From positions 26,025,050 to 26,089,049 of the forward strand of contig NC_035443.2 in the NCBI RefSeq assembly GCF_002127325.2: DNA of 64,000 nt. The letters run 5' to 3'. The position numbers were made by a program, and so were the translations under genes. This DNA comes from Helianthus annuus (Eukaryota > Streptophyta > Magnoliopsida > Asterales > Asteraceae). The notes beneath the pieces were generated by a model, which did no database searches, had not been told where the DNA came from, and saw only the letters and a program-made list of their open reading frames with translations. This document shows, piece after piece, positions 47,114 to 58,398 of this stretch. The first letter of the stretch is position 1; each line of letters begins with the position of its first letter.

Positions 47114-47646
47114 GTTTTTTTGAGGGGTAGATGAGGCTCAGATAGATGAATTGTAAAGAAAATAGAGAGATAAGAAAATCATATATTTGAATATAGTTGG
47201 AGTAGTTGTATATGGAGATAGTTGGGAGCCTATAGTTGGAGTGATGATCTATGACATCCATCTAGAACAAAAGATATGTACTAAGGATTTGTGGGCCCCA
47301 CTATAAACATATTCTTTTGTCATTACCCACATCCATACACTTCTTTCTTTTTCTACTTTTTATTACTTTTTTCTTTTGTTAGCGCCACATTTGTACTTGT
47401 ATAACCAACGGAAAAAAAAATTCATCCCAATAAAGAAGTAACAACACACAAACTAGAGAGTTTTTTTTTCATTATATATTACACCACAAAAAATTACAAA
47501 ATCATTAGACACATAAATTACTCCTTAGTTAATGTTCATAACCTGATACTTCACCTAATTTCTAATTAACCTAAAAACACACATCTTCAAAAACAAACAT
47601 AATTAGAAAAACACAACAACACCACCTTATTTCTACTTGAGCTCCT
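47114..47646. other. Noncoding stretch between minus-strand genes
   Basis: It includes the probable leader of the GRF gene (AT-rich with CAAATATATG near 47182) and an AT-rich 3' region of the next gene. Nothing else is recognisable. Confidence 0.5.
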
Positions 47647-48210
47647 TCATGTGAACCACTTTTTGCACTTGCATGGGTTTGGTGGCACGGGGGAAACTGA
47701 TATGTTTATTGGGAAATATGAATCCCACTCAATTTCACTCATCCACGAGACATCATCAACCCAATCGCTGTTTTTGGAATCATCAACATGTCTCTTTGTT
47801 GGGTATATTGTTGGCTCATCGTTAGGCATCACATCAACGGTAGTGTGTGTATCAAAGCCAAAGGGTTCACCCTTAGGCACTACATTTGGCTCCAACTTAA
47901 CTGTAGGCTTAACACTACGCATATTTTTCGGTATTGCTCGAGCCATAGGCTTTACATCGGGTTCCACCTTTGGGGTCGAACAAAAGCTACTCCTCTTTCC
48001 GCGGGGGTGCCCATCAATGGTAAAAATCTCCCTAAGCGTGTCTGTGGGCATAGGCGCTAAAGGGGTTGCATGCATATCGCCAACACTCACTGGAGTCGAT
48101 GCATACTTTCGAAGTCTCTTCCCGACATTAATGAACTCATTTTTTCCAAGATTGAGATCGATCACCTCAGCATCCGGGACTTTGGATCCCGCGGATGGCC
48201 TCTTGTGCAT
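47647..48210 (-). CDS. Small basic/acidic protein of unknown function
   Basis: A single-exon minus-strand frame. The ATG at 48210 (MHKRPSAGSKVPDAEVIDLN) is preferred over the upstream ATG at 48411 because a TATA box lies 68 bp before it and the upstream part is hydrophobic low-complexity sequence. 187 residues: an N-terminal LNLGKNEFINVGKRLRKYAS, a central basic region with spaced KVEPDVKP, KLEPNVVP and KGEPFGF elements reminiscent of SUMO-acceptor spacing, an acidic Trp-rich stretch (DWVDDVSWMSEIEWDSYF) and a C-terminal CKCKKWFT. No family is recognised. In size, promoter and the KRLR plus acidic-aromatic layout it parallels the small gene at 41.6-46.0 kb, though sequence identity is low. 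Confidence 0.55.
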   Translation of the reverse strand: MHKRPSAGSKVPDAEVIDLNLGKNEFINVGKRLRKYASTPVSVGDMHATPLAPMPTDTLREIFTIDGHPRGKRSSFCSTPKVEPDVKPMARAIPKNMRSVKPTVKLEPNVVPKGEPFGFDTHTTVDVMPNDEPTIYPTKRHVDDSKNSDWVDDVSWMSEIEWDSYFPINISVSPVPPNPCKCKKWFT

Positions 48211-48277
48211 TGTTATGCTTTGGGTGTGATTAGTAGTTAACAATGGTTTGTGGATGTACATATTATGTATGCTGAAA

Positions 48278-48286
48278 CTATTTATA
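48278..48286 (-). promoter_or_regulatory. TATA box of the small minus-strand gene
   Basis: The minus strand reads TATAAATAG, 68 bp upstream of the ATG at 48210. Confidence 0.65.
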
Positions 48287-48411
48287 ATGAAAAAGTAAAC
48301 TTTTGGGGGTGGATGGTGGTGATTAGATATGAAAATAAATGACAAATTAAATGCATTACCAGATAAAAAGGAGAAAGTAACAAAAAGATACATCTTATTG
48401 GGGCAGCCCAT

Positions 48412-49210
48412 CTTGTTGTATGTATTTTATATAAAATTTGTATCTACAACTTGACCATATAAAAAGATGTTACTTTATGTATAATATATAAAATTTGTTA
48501 CAATAACAAGTAATATTCATCCAGCCTTCATCCAGATATATTATCTCTTTAAGAAAAAAACGGCTTGTGTTTTATAAAATAAAAAACACAAAAACAAAAA
48601 AAAAACTACAAAATACTATATGTGTTTAAATTTTTTTATTTGATTACTATTTTTTGTAACGAAATGGGTCATTTTCTGATAATTATATACATAACTTGGA
48701 ATAAAAACAAAACCAGAAAATCCATAAGATAGAAAATTCTCAGATTCAACACAGCAAAAATTTACAAAAATCTCAGGGAAAAAAATGTAACATGGTGAAA
48801 ACAAAACAAAAAAAAACCATAACATAGAAAATTCTCAGCTTCAACCAAACATCAACAAGTACATACTAACAACAATGTCGACAAAAAATGGCAAAAACCT
48901 GAACAAACAACGTTTAGTTTTCACGCAAACATTGTGCATATCATTTCATAATGCAACTGATCAATTAAACCATAGTCATTAAACTGAAAACCGTCCTACA
49001 TACCAAACCCACATACATCCTAACATGCAAACATATGCATGTGCATCCATTTTCAGATAATCTACACATGCAAACATGTGCATCTACAAAAAGGCAGCCC
49101 AAAAAATACAAAAGGGACGATCAAAGTTTAGTTCCGCTCCACTAAAATGGAGACCAAAAAGCTGGCGTCATACAAGTTTTCAAAACACGCACATCAAAAT
49201 AAATACCAAA
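48412..49210. repeat. A-rich intergenic DNA with a copy of the 46.6-kb repeat
   Basis: 48770-48910 repeats the 46580-46745 segment (TAACATAGAAAATTCTCAGC, ACCAAACATCAACAAGTACA). The two copies are direct repeats about 2.2 kb apart and enclose the GRF and small-protein genes. The rest is poly-A/T rich without genes. Confidence 0.6.
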
Positions 49211-49829
49211 TCAAGTGGACTCCTGACTCGCAGAGCTTGAGTCCTCATCCTCGTTACCCGATTTATTCTTCTTCTTTTTCTTGCAATTTCTTGAATCATG
49301 CCCAGTCACGTACTTCATACATGTTCGGCAAAGCCTTGGTGTTTTGGGAGGTTTGCCAGCAGAGTTGCTCGTTCCATCCTGCGATGCTCTAGACAATCGT
49401 CGACTTTTGCCGCATCCTTTGTTCCTGATCCCGTCTGGATTGTTGAGAGTTACGTCCCCATCTAAAGAAACACCAAGCAATTCTTCAACAGGAGCATAGT
49501 TATCATTCTTGGCTTCGTCATCAACTGGTCCTCCATTTAGTAACTTGGATTTCAGTTCCTTTATCTGCTCAGCGAAAGTAGAAAGTCCTCCAACATCACT
49601 TCTTAATGCGTCTACACATTCGGTTACAATCTCAAGAATCTGACTTCTCGCAGCAGCTTGTGGACGGGTGTCAACGCCGTATCGACGCTCAATAGAAAAT
49701 ATACTTTTGGGAAGCACGTCCCTAGTCCAACGCTTAACAACAAACTGGGCAGGGATTTTTTCAATATTGTTTACCCGGTAAACACAAAAGATGTGCCTAC
49801 ACAGATATCCAATACGGATGAAGTTGTTG

Positions 49830-52616
49830 TGTAACACCCCGTGTTTTCCAAAAAAGTCAAAGTCAAAGTCAAGTGTTGACTGTTATTGGAATTAAAGATT
49901 AATAAAGATTAATTTCATTTTAGTTTCATTTTGATTTTCATATTATTTGGAGTAAGTGTTGTATAATCAAACTAATCGACCGATAATCGAACTGTGAATC
50001 AACGATCGACTGTGAATGATAGGAAGTAACAATGCAATAAAGCTAGTCAATCAATAATCAAGCTAATCAAATCAATCATCGAACTCAAGTGTGGGGATTT
50101 TAGTACTTTTTATACGTGTGTGTGTGCCTTATGTGTTACTTGTGCATGTTTACTTTTGTGTTAAAGTGTGTGGTGAATCAATCAAATCAATCAAGAATCG
50201 AAGGTGAATCGAACTCAATGGAAATCGACCCCGAAATAGGTTGTAAGGATGCTTGTATGTTAGATATAGTAGTTGGGACTAAAAGTAATTTGATTAGGAA
50301 TTCTATCATCCTCAAATCATCGTTCTAAGTCGAAATATCAAAAATCGTCGCGAAACACTTAAAACCAGGCAAGCCGATCGAACAGGGCAACCTGATCGAA
50401 CAGGCTAGCCGATCGAACAGGCTGTTCGATCGGACAGCTGCTCGATCAGGGATGCTGTTCGATCAGCTGACCCTTTCCTCTTTTGGAAGCCTATAAATAG
50501 GGCTGTCTTTGTCAACCTTTCCACTTTTGGAAAAGCTCTGACCGACCAGCCTCTTCTTCTCACTAAATCTCAGATTTCTCTCAAACCGGTAAGTATTTCG
50601 CTCTAATCCTTGTACGTTTTTGTTCATTAATCGATTCTACATCTTTCTATCTTTCAAAATCTGAATTTCATCCATGAAATCACCAAGATCTAGGTGTTCT
50701 TGGGTGATGTCATCATGTGTTCTTCAAGAACACTAAGTTTTGGCATCATTCAACCATGAACAAGCTAGATCTAACCGATTTCCACATAAATAACCTAAAA
50801 TCTACCAAAGATCTTAACATTTCACGGTGGAAAAGGATTGGAAGATGGGTTTTCATCTATCTTTCAACTCTTTTACACTCAAAAAGGTGAAAACGAGACT
50901 TGAACCGATTTACAAATCAATCTAAACAAACACATGGTTCAAGATTCGGGTTCTACCGAGAGATATACCGATTTCGGGTTAAACGTTAAACTTAAGTTCC
51001 AAACCGCCTCTGGCCGAGCTTGGGTGATTCCTGCTCGAGTCAGTAGACTAAGTAGGGACTTCAGCTTTGTGGTTCAACTCGTAGTCAAAATATCTCTAAA
51101 ACATCAACAATTAACGGGAATAACCAAGTGTTAAGTGATAGGTTAACCGAATCGAGGAGCTGGCCGAACGGCTAGGCTGTTCGATCGAACAGCCCAACCG
51201 AACGACTATGCCAGCCGATCGACTAGGCTAACCGATCGACTAACACTTAGTCCCACAAACTCATGAAGTGTAGTATTGACGAGGTACTGTTCGATCGACT
51301 ACGCCACTCGATTGTAATCACTACTGCTCGAATCATGAGATACTATACTTCAAAACACTTAGACTTTTCGAAACATTGGAATGTCACCCGATCGAGCATG
51401 CCAACCGATCGAGTGACATATTTGAGAACGATGCAATGCTAACCGATCGGTTGGGCTAACCGATCGAACAGCTGTTCGATCGGCCAACTTGAAAGGTAGT
51501 ACAAACCATCATACACAAACACCTCCTTCTCATCAAAGGAAGAAACAATCCACTTGAAGGAACCAGCCGATCGAGCCAGCCAGCCGATCGAATGGATGTT
51601 CGAACGGACTTTCAAACCAATCGAACAGCCCACTCGATCGAACTGCTGTCCGACCGAATGGCCTACTCGATCCAAGTACATTGTTTACTTTTCCGCGTTA
51701 CTCATCGTTGTGTTATCGAACTATTCAGGCTAACCTATTCTCAGTGCTCCCTTCAATCCACAACCAACCACTGTGAGTATACTCGATCCCTTTTTGCTTT
51801 CAGCACTTTTGGGTGTTACATACGTAATCTATCAAATTCACAAACAACACAAACTATTTGAACGCTAACCTATTTGCATGTATTACTTGTCTAAATGATT
51901 GCTGTTTATTATGTTTATACGTGGAGTGCTATCTACCTGCTTTAGCAACGTAGTACTATAGTTTGGACTCAGCACCCGTTCCCACGGGGGTTGCTAAGGA
52001 CAATTACTTGCATGGATTACGGTGGTAATCATGTATCGCGAACTGTCTCGGACAGTCAACTCGAAGTCATTGGTATCGATGGTCCCATGTTGATAATTTA
52101 CATGCATCGTTTGCCCTTGTGTACGTGCTTGGTTATGCGTAAACTATTCGAACTCTATATGCTATATCAAACTTGTGTACTCACCTTTACATTATATGTA
52201 TTGACTTTTATTTTAACGTATGTGACAGGTGTTTAAGCTACTAGCGTGCTAGGGAAGCGAGGCAATAATAAGCTTCTAGGAGCCAGTGACCTTAGGACAG
52301 TGTCCATATACCTGCTCCAGGGCCATAATTATCTGTAGATCTTGTACTGGCACCTGTAGTCAGTAAGATCTATAGTTAGTCGTCTAGAAGTCTTAAAACA
52401 ATATTTAAATTCGGTCTGTAATAATTAAGTATTTGAGTTGTCGGAACAGTTCCCATATTGTTTAGTTGATTTCTATGATAACTTGTTATTATTTGGGACA
52501 CGGTATGGGACGTGTTATATAACTGAATTGTATGATAGTTGTTGTGGAAACTTCTGAACAATCTGTTTCGCTCAGTGCCGCGCCCCGATGATTCCGCCAT
52601 CGGTTGGGGTGTGACA
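49830..52616 (+). repeat. 5' LTR of the Tekay-like element
   Basis: 2,787 bp, TGTAACACCCCG...TTGGGGTGTGACA. It contains the promoter (TATA box at 50492) and two zones dense in GATCGAACAG/CTGTTCGATC palindromes (50370-50470 and 51160-51665). Small open frames such as those at 50116 and 51592 are not supported as genes. Confidence 0.97.
50492..50500 (+). promoter_or_regulatory. TATA box in the 5' LTR
   Basis: TATAAATAG lies directly downstream of a palindrome cluster. Transcription would start near 50525. The same box lies in the 3' LTR at 59061-59069. Confidence 0.8.
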
Positions 52617-52618
52617 GA

Positions 52619-52631
52619 TTGGTATCAGAGC
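52619..52631 (+). promoter_or_regulatory. Primer binding site, tRNA-iMet type
   Basis: TTGGTATCAGAGC lies two bases after the LTR end, complementary to the 3' end of plant initiator tRNA-Met. Confidence 0.95.
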
Positions 52632-53685
52632 CATAACTATAGGGAATTAGGTTAGACACGATCTAGTCCGGATCGCTGTCTTAGATACCTAGACTATAGT
52701 TAGGAACCAAGAGACCAAGTTTATGTGCTTATTTTATGTTGTTTCCTTCTATTCTATCATTACATCCGAACTCCGAGCCAAATTTCGTAATTTGGACGGG
52801 ATTAGGAGTGAAACCCGCAAATTCCTGCCTAAATTACAAATTTTTGCCAATTATTTTGTATCAACGAACGGGGGAGAATTATACCAAATTAGGGCTGAAA
52901 CCCGTAATTTGATGAAAACTTTCCTCTAAATTTTCTTAAAACCAGGAAGAAATTGCTAAGCTAGGGGTGAAACCCTAACCTTGGCAGTTATTCCAACTTT
53001 ATTTTATCTCGCCAAGGCAATTGACGGACTCCAACGACCTGAACTCACGAGTATGGCCTAGAATGCGCATGCATAATGCCCAAGAATCGAGGCAGAAACA
53101 TGTCCCCTAGAGTCGAAAGTGACGACAAGTCAACTGTGAATAGTTAAATTGTCATGGTTAGTCAAAGTCTAGTAGCCGCAGACAATCCATTTTCCGATTT
53201 TGAGTGTTGCTTCGTTGATTTTATATGATTACCTGTTTACGTGTTTTAAGATTCGTTGGTTACTCCATTTGTTATCAATCTGCGTGACCTTTGTTGCTAT
53301 CCTATCTCGGTTCGAATCCCTGTTGATGTGATCTAAACGAAACCAGTGTGCTATGCTACGCTATACGACTAAGTTAGACGATACAATGTGATGCTATCCG
53401 ATATGCGAAACAAACGACACTCGACTTGTGGTTATAGGTTTCTGTTTTCTGACTACCTCTGTGATAAAAAATTTCGTACGTGCTTAGGGAATTAAGTGCT
53501 CTATTTGCTTAATTGCTTATGTGCTCTAATTGCTTCTGTGCTTATGTGCCTCTATGATTATGTGCTTATGTGATTATATGTGTTACGTGACGTGAGATGC
53601 GACGTGATTCTAAGCTTTAGTAAACTAAGACGTGTGAGATTCGAATTCGTTGTGTTGAGCCCTATGGCGATGTCTATTGCAGACC
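52632..53685 (+). other. Untranslated leader of the Tekay-like element
   Basis: About 1.05 kb without a significant reading frame. The motif TTAGG(G/A)GTGAAACCC-like occurs at 52801, 52888 and 52961. It also recurs in the interior of the non-autonomous element. The stretch 53505-53580 repeats TTATGTGCT/TGATTATGTG phrases. Confidence 0.75.
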
Positions 53686-56600
53686 ATGTCGTCATCATCA
53701 AGGCCTCGCCAACCTCTTACCCGTCAGGAAAAGAGAGATCGACGTCTCGCCGCGATCATCTCAAGGTCTGTGGCAAAAGCCGTCAGTGATGTGTTCGAGA
53801 ACGCGAGCAAGTCATCTGAGGAATCCCGAACCCTCACGCCCAAAGACTCCAACAAAGCTACTTTTAGCTTCAAACAATTCAAGGCATGTGGGCCAAAAGA
53901 GTTTACCGGTGAAGATGGCCCTACGGCTCTGTTTCATTGGTTTGACTCGGTAGAAGTCACCCTTCGTCAAAGCGGATGCCCAGATCACCTCCGTACTCTC
54001 AATGCTACCGGTGTCTTCCAGTCACGAGCTTTGGACTGGTGGACCGCAGAAAGGAACAAGCGCGGGAACGACGCTGCATACGAGCTGACGTGGAAAGAAT
54101 TGAAAGCGATCATGATGGACGAGTTCTGTCCTCCCCACGAACGCCAAAAGTTGGAGGATGAGTTCTGGAGTATCAAGCAAAAGGAGGGAGACAATGCTGG
54201 TCTCACTGCCCGTTTCAAGCAATTGAGTATCATATGTCCCGACCAGGTCAAGACTTCTGACATGACCATCAAGAAATACATCCGTGCTCTTCCGGATTGT
54301 GTCGCAGATTTTGTTCACGCCTCCAAGCCCGCAACGATCGAGGAAACCTACCTACTCGCCGCTGAGATTAACGACAAGCGGGTGAAGGCTGGTTTCTGGG
54401 ACAAACAAACCAAGTCTCTGCATCAAGTCACCGCAGCATCAACCGATAACACCACTGCCCAAGCCTCCAAGCCTTCAAAAAGGAGAAAGAAGAACAAGAG
54501 TTGCGCTGCCGCAACCACTGCTGCTCCCATTCAGTCTGTACCAGCCCAGCAGCAACAGCCACAGCGTTCAGCGCCAGTGATCAATGCGCCGCCAGCGAAG
54601 CGTGCGTACACCGGCCCCCACCCACTCTGTGCTACATGTTCTTGTCATCATCCGGTGGGTGTGGCCTGCCGTTTCTGTGTCCACTGCAACGTTTACGGGC
54701 ATTTCACTGCAAACTGCCGCTATGGTCCTCGTCAAACGCAAGCTCAAGCCGCTGTTAACCAAGCCCTGCTACCTGCTCCTCAAGCTCCTCAAGCTCATCA
54801 AGCTGCACAGGCCCCGGCAAACAATGTTCGGACCTGCTTTGCATGTGGTGACCCTAACCACTTCGCAAACCGGTGCCCGAACAGGGTGGTGAAACAAGAA
54901 GCTCAACAACCCCAGCAACAACAACAGCAGCCTCAACAACAAGCCGCTCACGCCAGAACTTTCAACATCAACGCACGCCAAGCTCAAGCTGATAACAACG
55001 TGGTCAATGGTACGTTCCTTGTGAATGGTATATATGCATCATGTTTGTTTGATACTGGAGCCGATAACTGCTTTGTGTCATTTGAATTTGAGAAGCTTCT
55101 TAGACGTAAGCGCTCTTATCTTTCGACACCCTTCGAAGTAGAAATCGCTACCGGAAGAACCATTGCTGTCAATTCTGTGCTCCGTGATTGTACTCTCGAG
55201 CTCAACAATCATATATTCCCAATTAATCTCATTCCAATGCAGCTCGGAAGTTTCGATGTCATAGTAGGCATGGACTTTCTTCGTGAAAACCGTGCTGAAG
55301 TTGTGTGTTCCGATAAGATGATTCGTTTTGTGCTAGCTAGTGGTGATATTTTATGTGTTTATGGTGAAACTACTGCAAAAGATCTCAAGCTCATGTCCTG
55401 TCTTCAAGCTCGCAAATATCTCCGCAAGGAATATCGAGCCTTCTTGGCCAACATTGTTGTAGCAGAGACGGACAAGAAAAAGAAAGTTGAAGTCAAGGAT
55501 GTTCCTGTTGTCCGAGAATTTCCTCAGGTGTTCCCTGATGATCTTCCTGGATTACCTCCTAGTCGTGATATCGACTTTCGAATCGACCTGATTCCAGGAG
55601 CCAACCCAGTGGCCAAAGCTCCGTATCGACTCGCTCCATCTGAGATGCGAGAACTCTCAAACCAACTCCAAGAGTTACTTGAAAAAGGCTTCATTCGCCC
55701 GAGCACTTCTCCATGGGGCGCACCAGTCCTTTTCGTCAAAAGGAAGGACGGGTCGTTCCGAATGTGCATCGATTACCGGGAATTGAACAAGCTGACCATC
55801 AAGAACCGATACCCCTTACCAAGAATCGATGACCTGTTTGACCAATTACAAGGTGCTCAGTGTTTCTCCAAGATTGATCTACGTTCAGGCTACCATCAGT
55901 TGCGGATTCAGGAGGGAGACATACCCAAAACCGCTTTTCGAACCCGATACGGCCACTACGAATTTGTTGTCATGCCTTTTGGTTTGACCAACGCACCCGC
56001 GGTCTTCATGGATCTGATGAATCGCGTGTGTAAACCGTTCTTAGACCGTTTCGTCATTGTATTCATCGACGATGTCCTGATCTATTCCAGATCGAGGGCC
56101 GAACATGCGCAGCATTTGCGATTGGTTCTCGAGTTACTTCAGGGAAACCAACTCTACGCCAAATTCTCCAAGTGTGAGTTCTGGTTGGAGGAGGTTCAAT
56201 TTCTGGGTCACATTGTGAATAGTCGAGGTATACACGTTGGTCCTGCAAAGATTGAGGCAGTCAAGGGATGGGTTACGCCAAAGACTCCGTCAGAAGTTCG
56301 CTCTTTTCTCGGATTAGCTGGTTACTATCGGCGATTCATTGAAGGATTCTCAAAGATTGTTGTACCACTTACCTCCCTTACTCATAAAGACAAGCCTTTT
56401 ATGTGGGGAACCGCGCAGGAGACTGCTTTCCAAACCCTCAAACACATGCTGTGTCATGCACCAGTTCTTACACTGCCGGACGGAAGCAATGACTTTGTTG
56501 TCTATTGTGATGCTTCAAACCTTGGACTTGGCTGTGTGCTCATGCAACGAGACAAGGTTATAGCTTACGCATCTCGACAGCTCAAAATCCACGAGAAGAA

Positions 56601-58311
56601 CTATACAACCCATGACCTTGAGCTAGGCGCAGTTGTCTTTGCCTTAAAGATTTGGCGACACTACCTGTATGGTACAAGGTGTACGATCTTCACCGATCAC
56701 AAGAGCCTACAACATATCTTTAACCAGAGGGAACTCAATATGCGTCAACGCCGATGGGTAGAACTTCTCAACGATTACGACTGTGAGATCCGTTATCACC
56801 CAGGCAAGGCGAATGTAGTTGCAGACGCCCTCAGCAGAAAGAATTACGTGATAGGTGTTCGAAACATCCAGGCTCAGTATAACCTCGAAGCTCTCATCCG
56901 TGAAGCACAACACGCTTGCTTTAACGAGCGTACGTTGAAGAAAGAACGAATCTATCACGATGGAACTCAGCTCGTGAGCAAAGCCAACGGGATATTCTAT
57001 TATCTGGACCGAATCTGGGTTCCGAGGAGGACAGATTTGCGAAAGATCATCATGAACGAAGCCCACAAATCCCGATATTCCATTCATCCCGGTGCGGACA
57101 AAATGTACCAGGACCTTCGTTACAAGTACTGGTGGCCTGGGATGAAAAGGGATATTGCTCTATATGTTGGTAGCTGTTTAACTTGCGCAAGAGTCAAGGC
57201 TGAACACCAAAGACCTTCAGGCTTAATCGAACAACCGCCGATACCCGTATGGAAGTGGGAAAGCATAGCTATGGATTTCATAACTAAGCTTCCGACCACG
57301 CCATCAGGTCACGACAGTATTTGGGTTATAGTCGACCGTCTAACCAAATCAGCCCACTTTTTGCCAATACGAGAAGACTATAAGGTGGCCAAGCTAGCCC
57401 AAATCTACACCGACGAGATCATTAAGAATCATGGTACGCCTCGAGACATCATTTCTGATCGCGATGCTCGGTTTACATCGAGATTGTGGGAAACTTTTCA
57501 AGCAGCTCTTGGTACGACGCTGAATTTGAGTACCGCATTCCACCCGCAAACCGACGGGCAGACTGAAAGAACGATTCGTACTATTGAAGACATGCTCCGT
57601 GCGTGTGTTATCGATTTTGGTGGTAGTTGGAGCAAACACCTACCGTTGGTCGAATTTTCGTACAATAATAGCTATCACTCCAGCATCGAAATGGCACCTT
57701 TCGAAGCCTTGTATGGTAGGAGATGTCGCTCGCCTATTGTATGGCACGAGGTCGGTCATTCACAATTGACTGGGCCCGAGATTCTGCAAGAAACGACTGA
57801 CAAGATCCACCAGATAAGGGAAAACTTGGTAAAGGCCCGGGACAGACAAAAGATGTACGCCGATAAACGACGCAGGCCCCGCGAATTTGCAGTTGGCGAC
57901 TACGTGCTCCTAAAGGTATCACCTTGGAAGGGAGTAGTCCGATTCGGCAAAAGAGGGAAACTTGCGCCTCGATTTGTTGGACCTTTTAAGATTCTGGAAA
58001 GGATCGGTAAGGTTGCCTACAAACTCGAATTACCGGAGGAACTCAGCAATGTCCACCCGACTTTCCATATTTCAAACCTTCGAAAATGCGTAGCCGACCA
58101 CGACGCAATAATACCACTCGACGATCTTCAGGTCAATGAGACGCTACACTTCGTGGAAAAGCCTGTCGAAATCATGGACCGACAGACCAAGCAACTCAGA
58201 CGCTCTCGCATTCCTATTGTAAAGGTACGATGGGAAGGCAGACGAGGCGCGGAGTTCACTTGGGAACTCGAAAGTGACATGAAGGCCAAGTACCCGCAGT
58301 TGTTCAGGTAG
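53686..58311 (+). CDS. Gag-Pol polyprotein, Tekay-like Ty3/gypsy
   Basis: 1,541 residues from ATG 53686, uninterrupted to TAG 58309. Gag capsid region around residues 60-200 ([20 protein letters not shown]...[10 protein letters not shown]); two CCHC knuckles at 331-344 ([14 protein letters not shown]) and 384-397 ([14 protein letters not shown]); protease with DTGAD at 456; reverse transcriptase with FIDD at 793-796; RNase H with YCDASN (Asp 942); integrase with an HHCC domain and DD35E residues Asp 1197, Asp 1258 and Glu 1294. The C-terminus ([20 protein letters not shown]) is a chromodomain-like tail of the type that guides integration into heterochromatin in chromoviruses. All catalytic residues I can check are present, so the element looks competent. 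Gag and Pol share one frame; no frameshift signal is needed. Confidence 0.97.
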   Translation: MSSSSRPRQPLTRQEKRDRRLAAIISRSVAKAVSDVFENASKSSEESRTLTPKDSNKATFSFKQFKACGPKEFTGEDGPTALFHWFDSVEVTLRQSGCPDHLRTLNATGVFQSRALDWWTAERNKRGNDAAYELTWKELKAIMMDEFCPPHERQKLEDEFWSIKQKEGDNAGLTARFKQLSIICPDQVKTSDMTIKKYIRALPDCVADFVHASKPATIEETYLLAAEINDKRVKAGFWDKQTKSLHQVTAASTDNTTAQASKPSKRRKKNKSCAAATTAAPIQSVPAQQQQPQRSAPVINAPPAKRAYTGPHPLCATCSCHHPVGVACRFCVHCNVYGHFTANCRYGPRQTQAQAAVNQALLPAPQAPQAHQAAQAPANNVRTCFACGDPNHFANRCPNRVVKQEAQQPQQQQQQPQQQAAHARTFNINARQAQADNNVVNGTFLVNGIYASCLFDTGADNCFVSFEFEKLLRRKRSYLSTPFEVEIATGRTIAVNSVLRDCTLELNNHIFPINLIPMQLGSFDVIVGMDFLRENRAEVVCSDKMIRFVLASGDILCVYGETTAKDLKLMSCLQARKYLRKEYRAFLANIVVAETDKKKKVEVKDVPVVREFPQVFPDDLPGLPPSRDIDFRIDLIPGANPVAKAPYRLAPSEMRELSNQLQELLEKGFIRPSTSPWGAPVLFVKRKDGSFRMCIDYRELNKLTIKNRYPLPRIDDLFDQLQGAQCFSKIDLRSGYHQLRIQEGDIPKTAFRTRYGHYEFVVMPFGLTNAPAVFMDLMNRVCKPFLDRFVIVFIDDVLIYSRSRAEHAQHLRLVLELLQGNQLYAKFSKCEFWLEEVQFLGHIVNSRGIHVGPAKIEAVKGWVTPKTPSEVRSFLGLAGYYRRFIEGFSKIVVPLTSLTHKDKPFMWGTAQETAFQTLKHMLCHAPVLTLPDGSNDFVVYCDASNLGLGCVLMQRDKVIAYASRQLKIHEKNYTTHDLELGAVVFALKIWRHYLYGTRCTIFTDHKSLQHIFNQRELNMRQRRWVELLNDYDCEIRYHPGKANVVADALSRKNYVIGVRNIQAQYNLEALIREAQHACFNERTLKKERIYHDGTQLVSKANGIFYYLDRIWVPRRTDLRKIIMNEAHKSRYSIHPGADKMYQDLRYKYWWPGMKRDIALYVGSCLTCARVKAEHQRPSGLIEQPPIPVWKWESIAMDFITKLPTTPSGHDSIWVIVDRLTKSAHFLPIREDYKVAKLAQIYTDEIIKNHGTPRDIISDRDARFTSRLWETFQAALGTTLNLSTAFHPQTDGQTERTIRTIEDMLRACVIDFGGSWSKHLPLVEFSYNNSYHSSIEMAPFEALYGRRCRSPIVWHEVGHSQLTGPEILQETTDKIHQIRENLVKARDRQKMYADKRRRPREFAVGDYVLLKVSPWKGVVRFGKRGKLAPRFVGPFKILERIGKVAYKLELPEELSNVHPTFHISNLRKCVADHDAIIPLDDLQVNETLHFVEKPVEIMDRQTKQLRRSRIPIVKVRWEGRRGAEFTWELESDMKAKYPQLFR

Positions 58312-58380
58312 ATCTGAAGCATCAAATTGGTAAAATCACACGGCGATGTACGGTTCTCGGCCTAATTTCGGGACGAAATT

Positions 58381-58398
58381 CCCTAAAGGAGGGGAGAC
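58381..58398 (+). promoter_or_regulatory. Polypurine tract
   Basis: AAAGGAGGGGAGAC immediately precedes the 3' LTR. The upstream TTTCGGGACGAAATTCC block is shared with the non-autonomous element. Confidence 0.92.

Noticed and set aside
48211..48411. N-terminal extension of the small minus-strand gene to the ATG at 48411
   Set aside because: The extension is hydrophobic and AT-rich, and a TATA box lies inside it 68 bp before the ATG at 48210.
50116..51861. Small open frames in the Tekay LTR, repeated at 58685-60430
   Set aside because: They have no recognisable domain, overlap on both strands and occur in both LTRs only because the LTRs are identical.
54501..54987. Open frames in other registers within gag-pol
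   Set aside because: They are shadows of the long reading frame.
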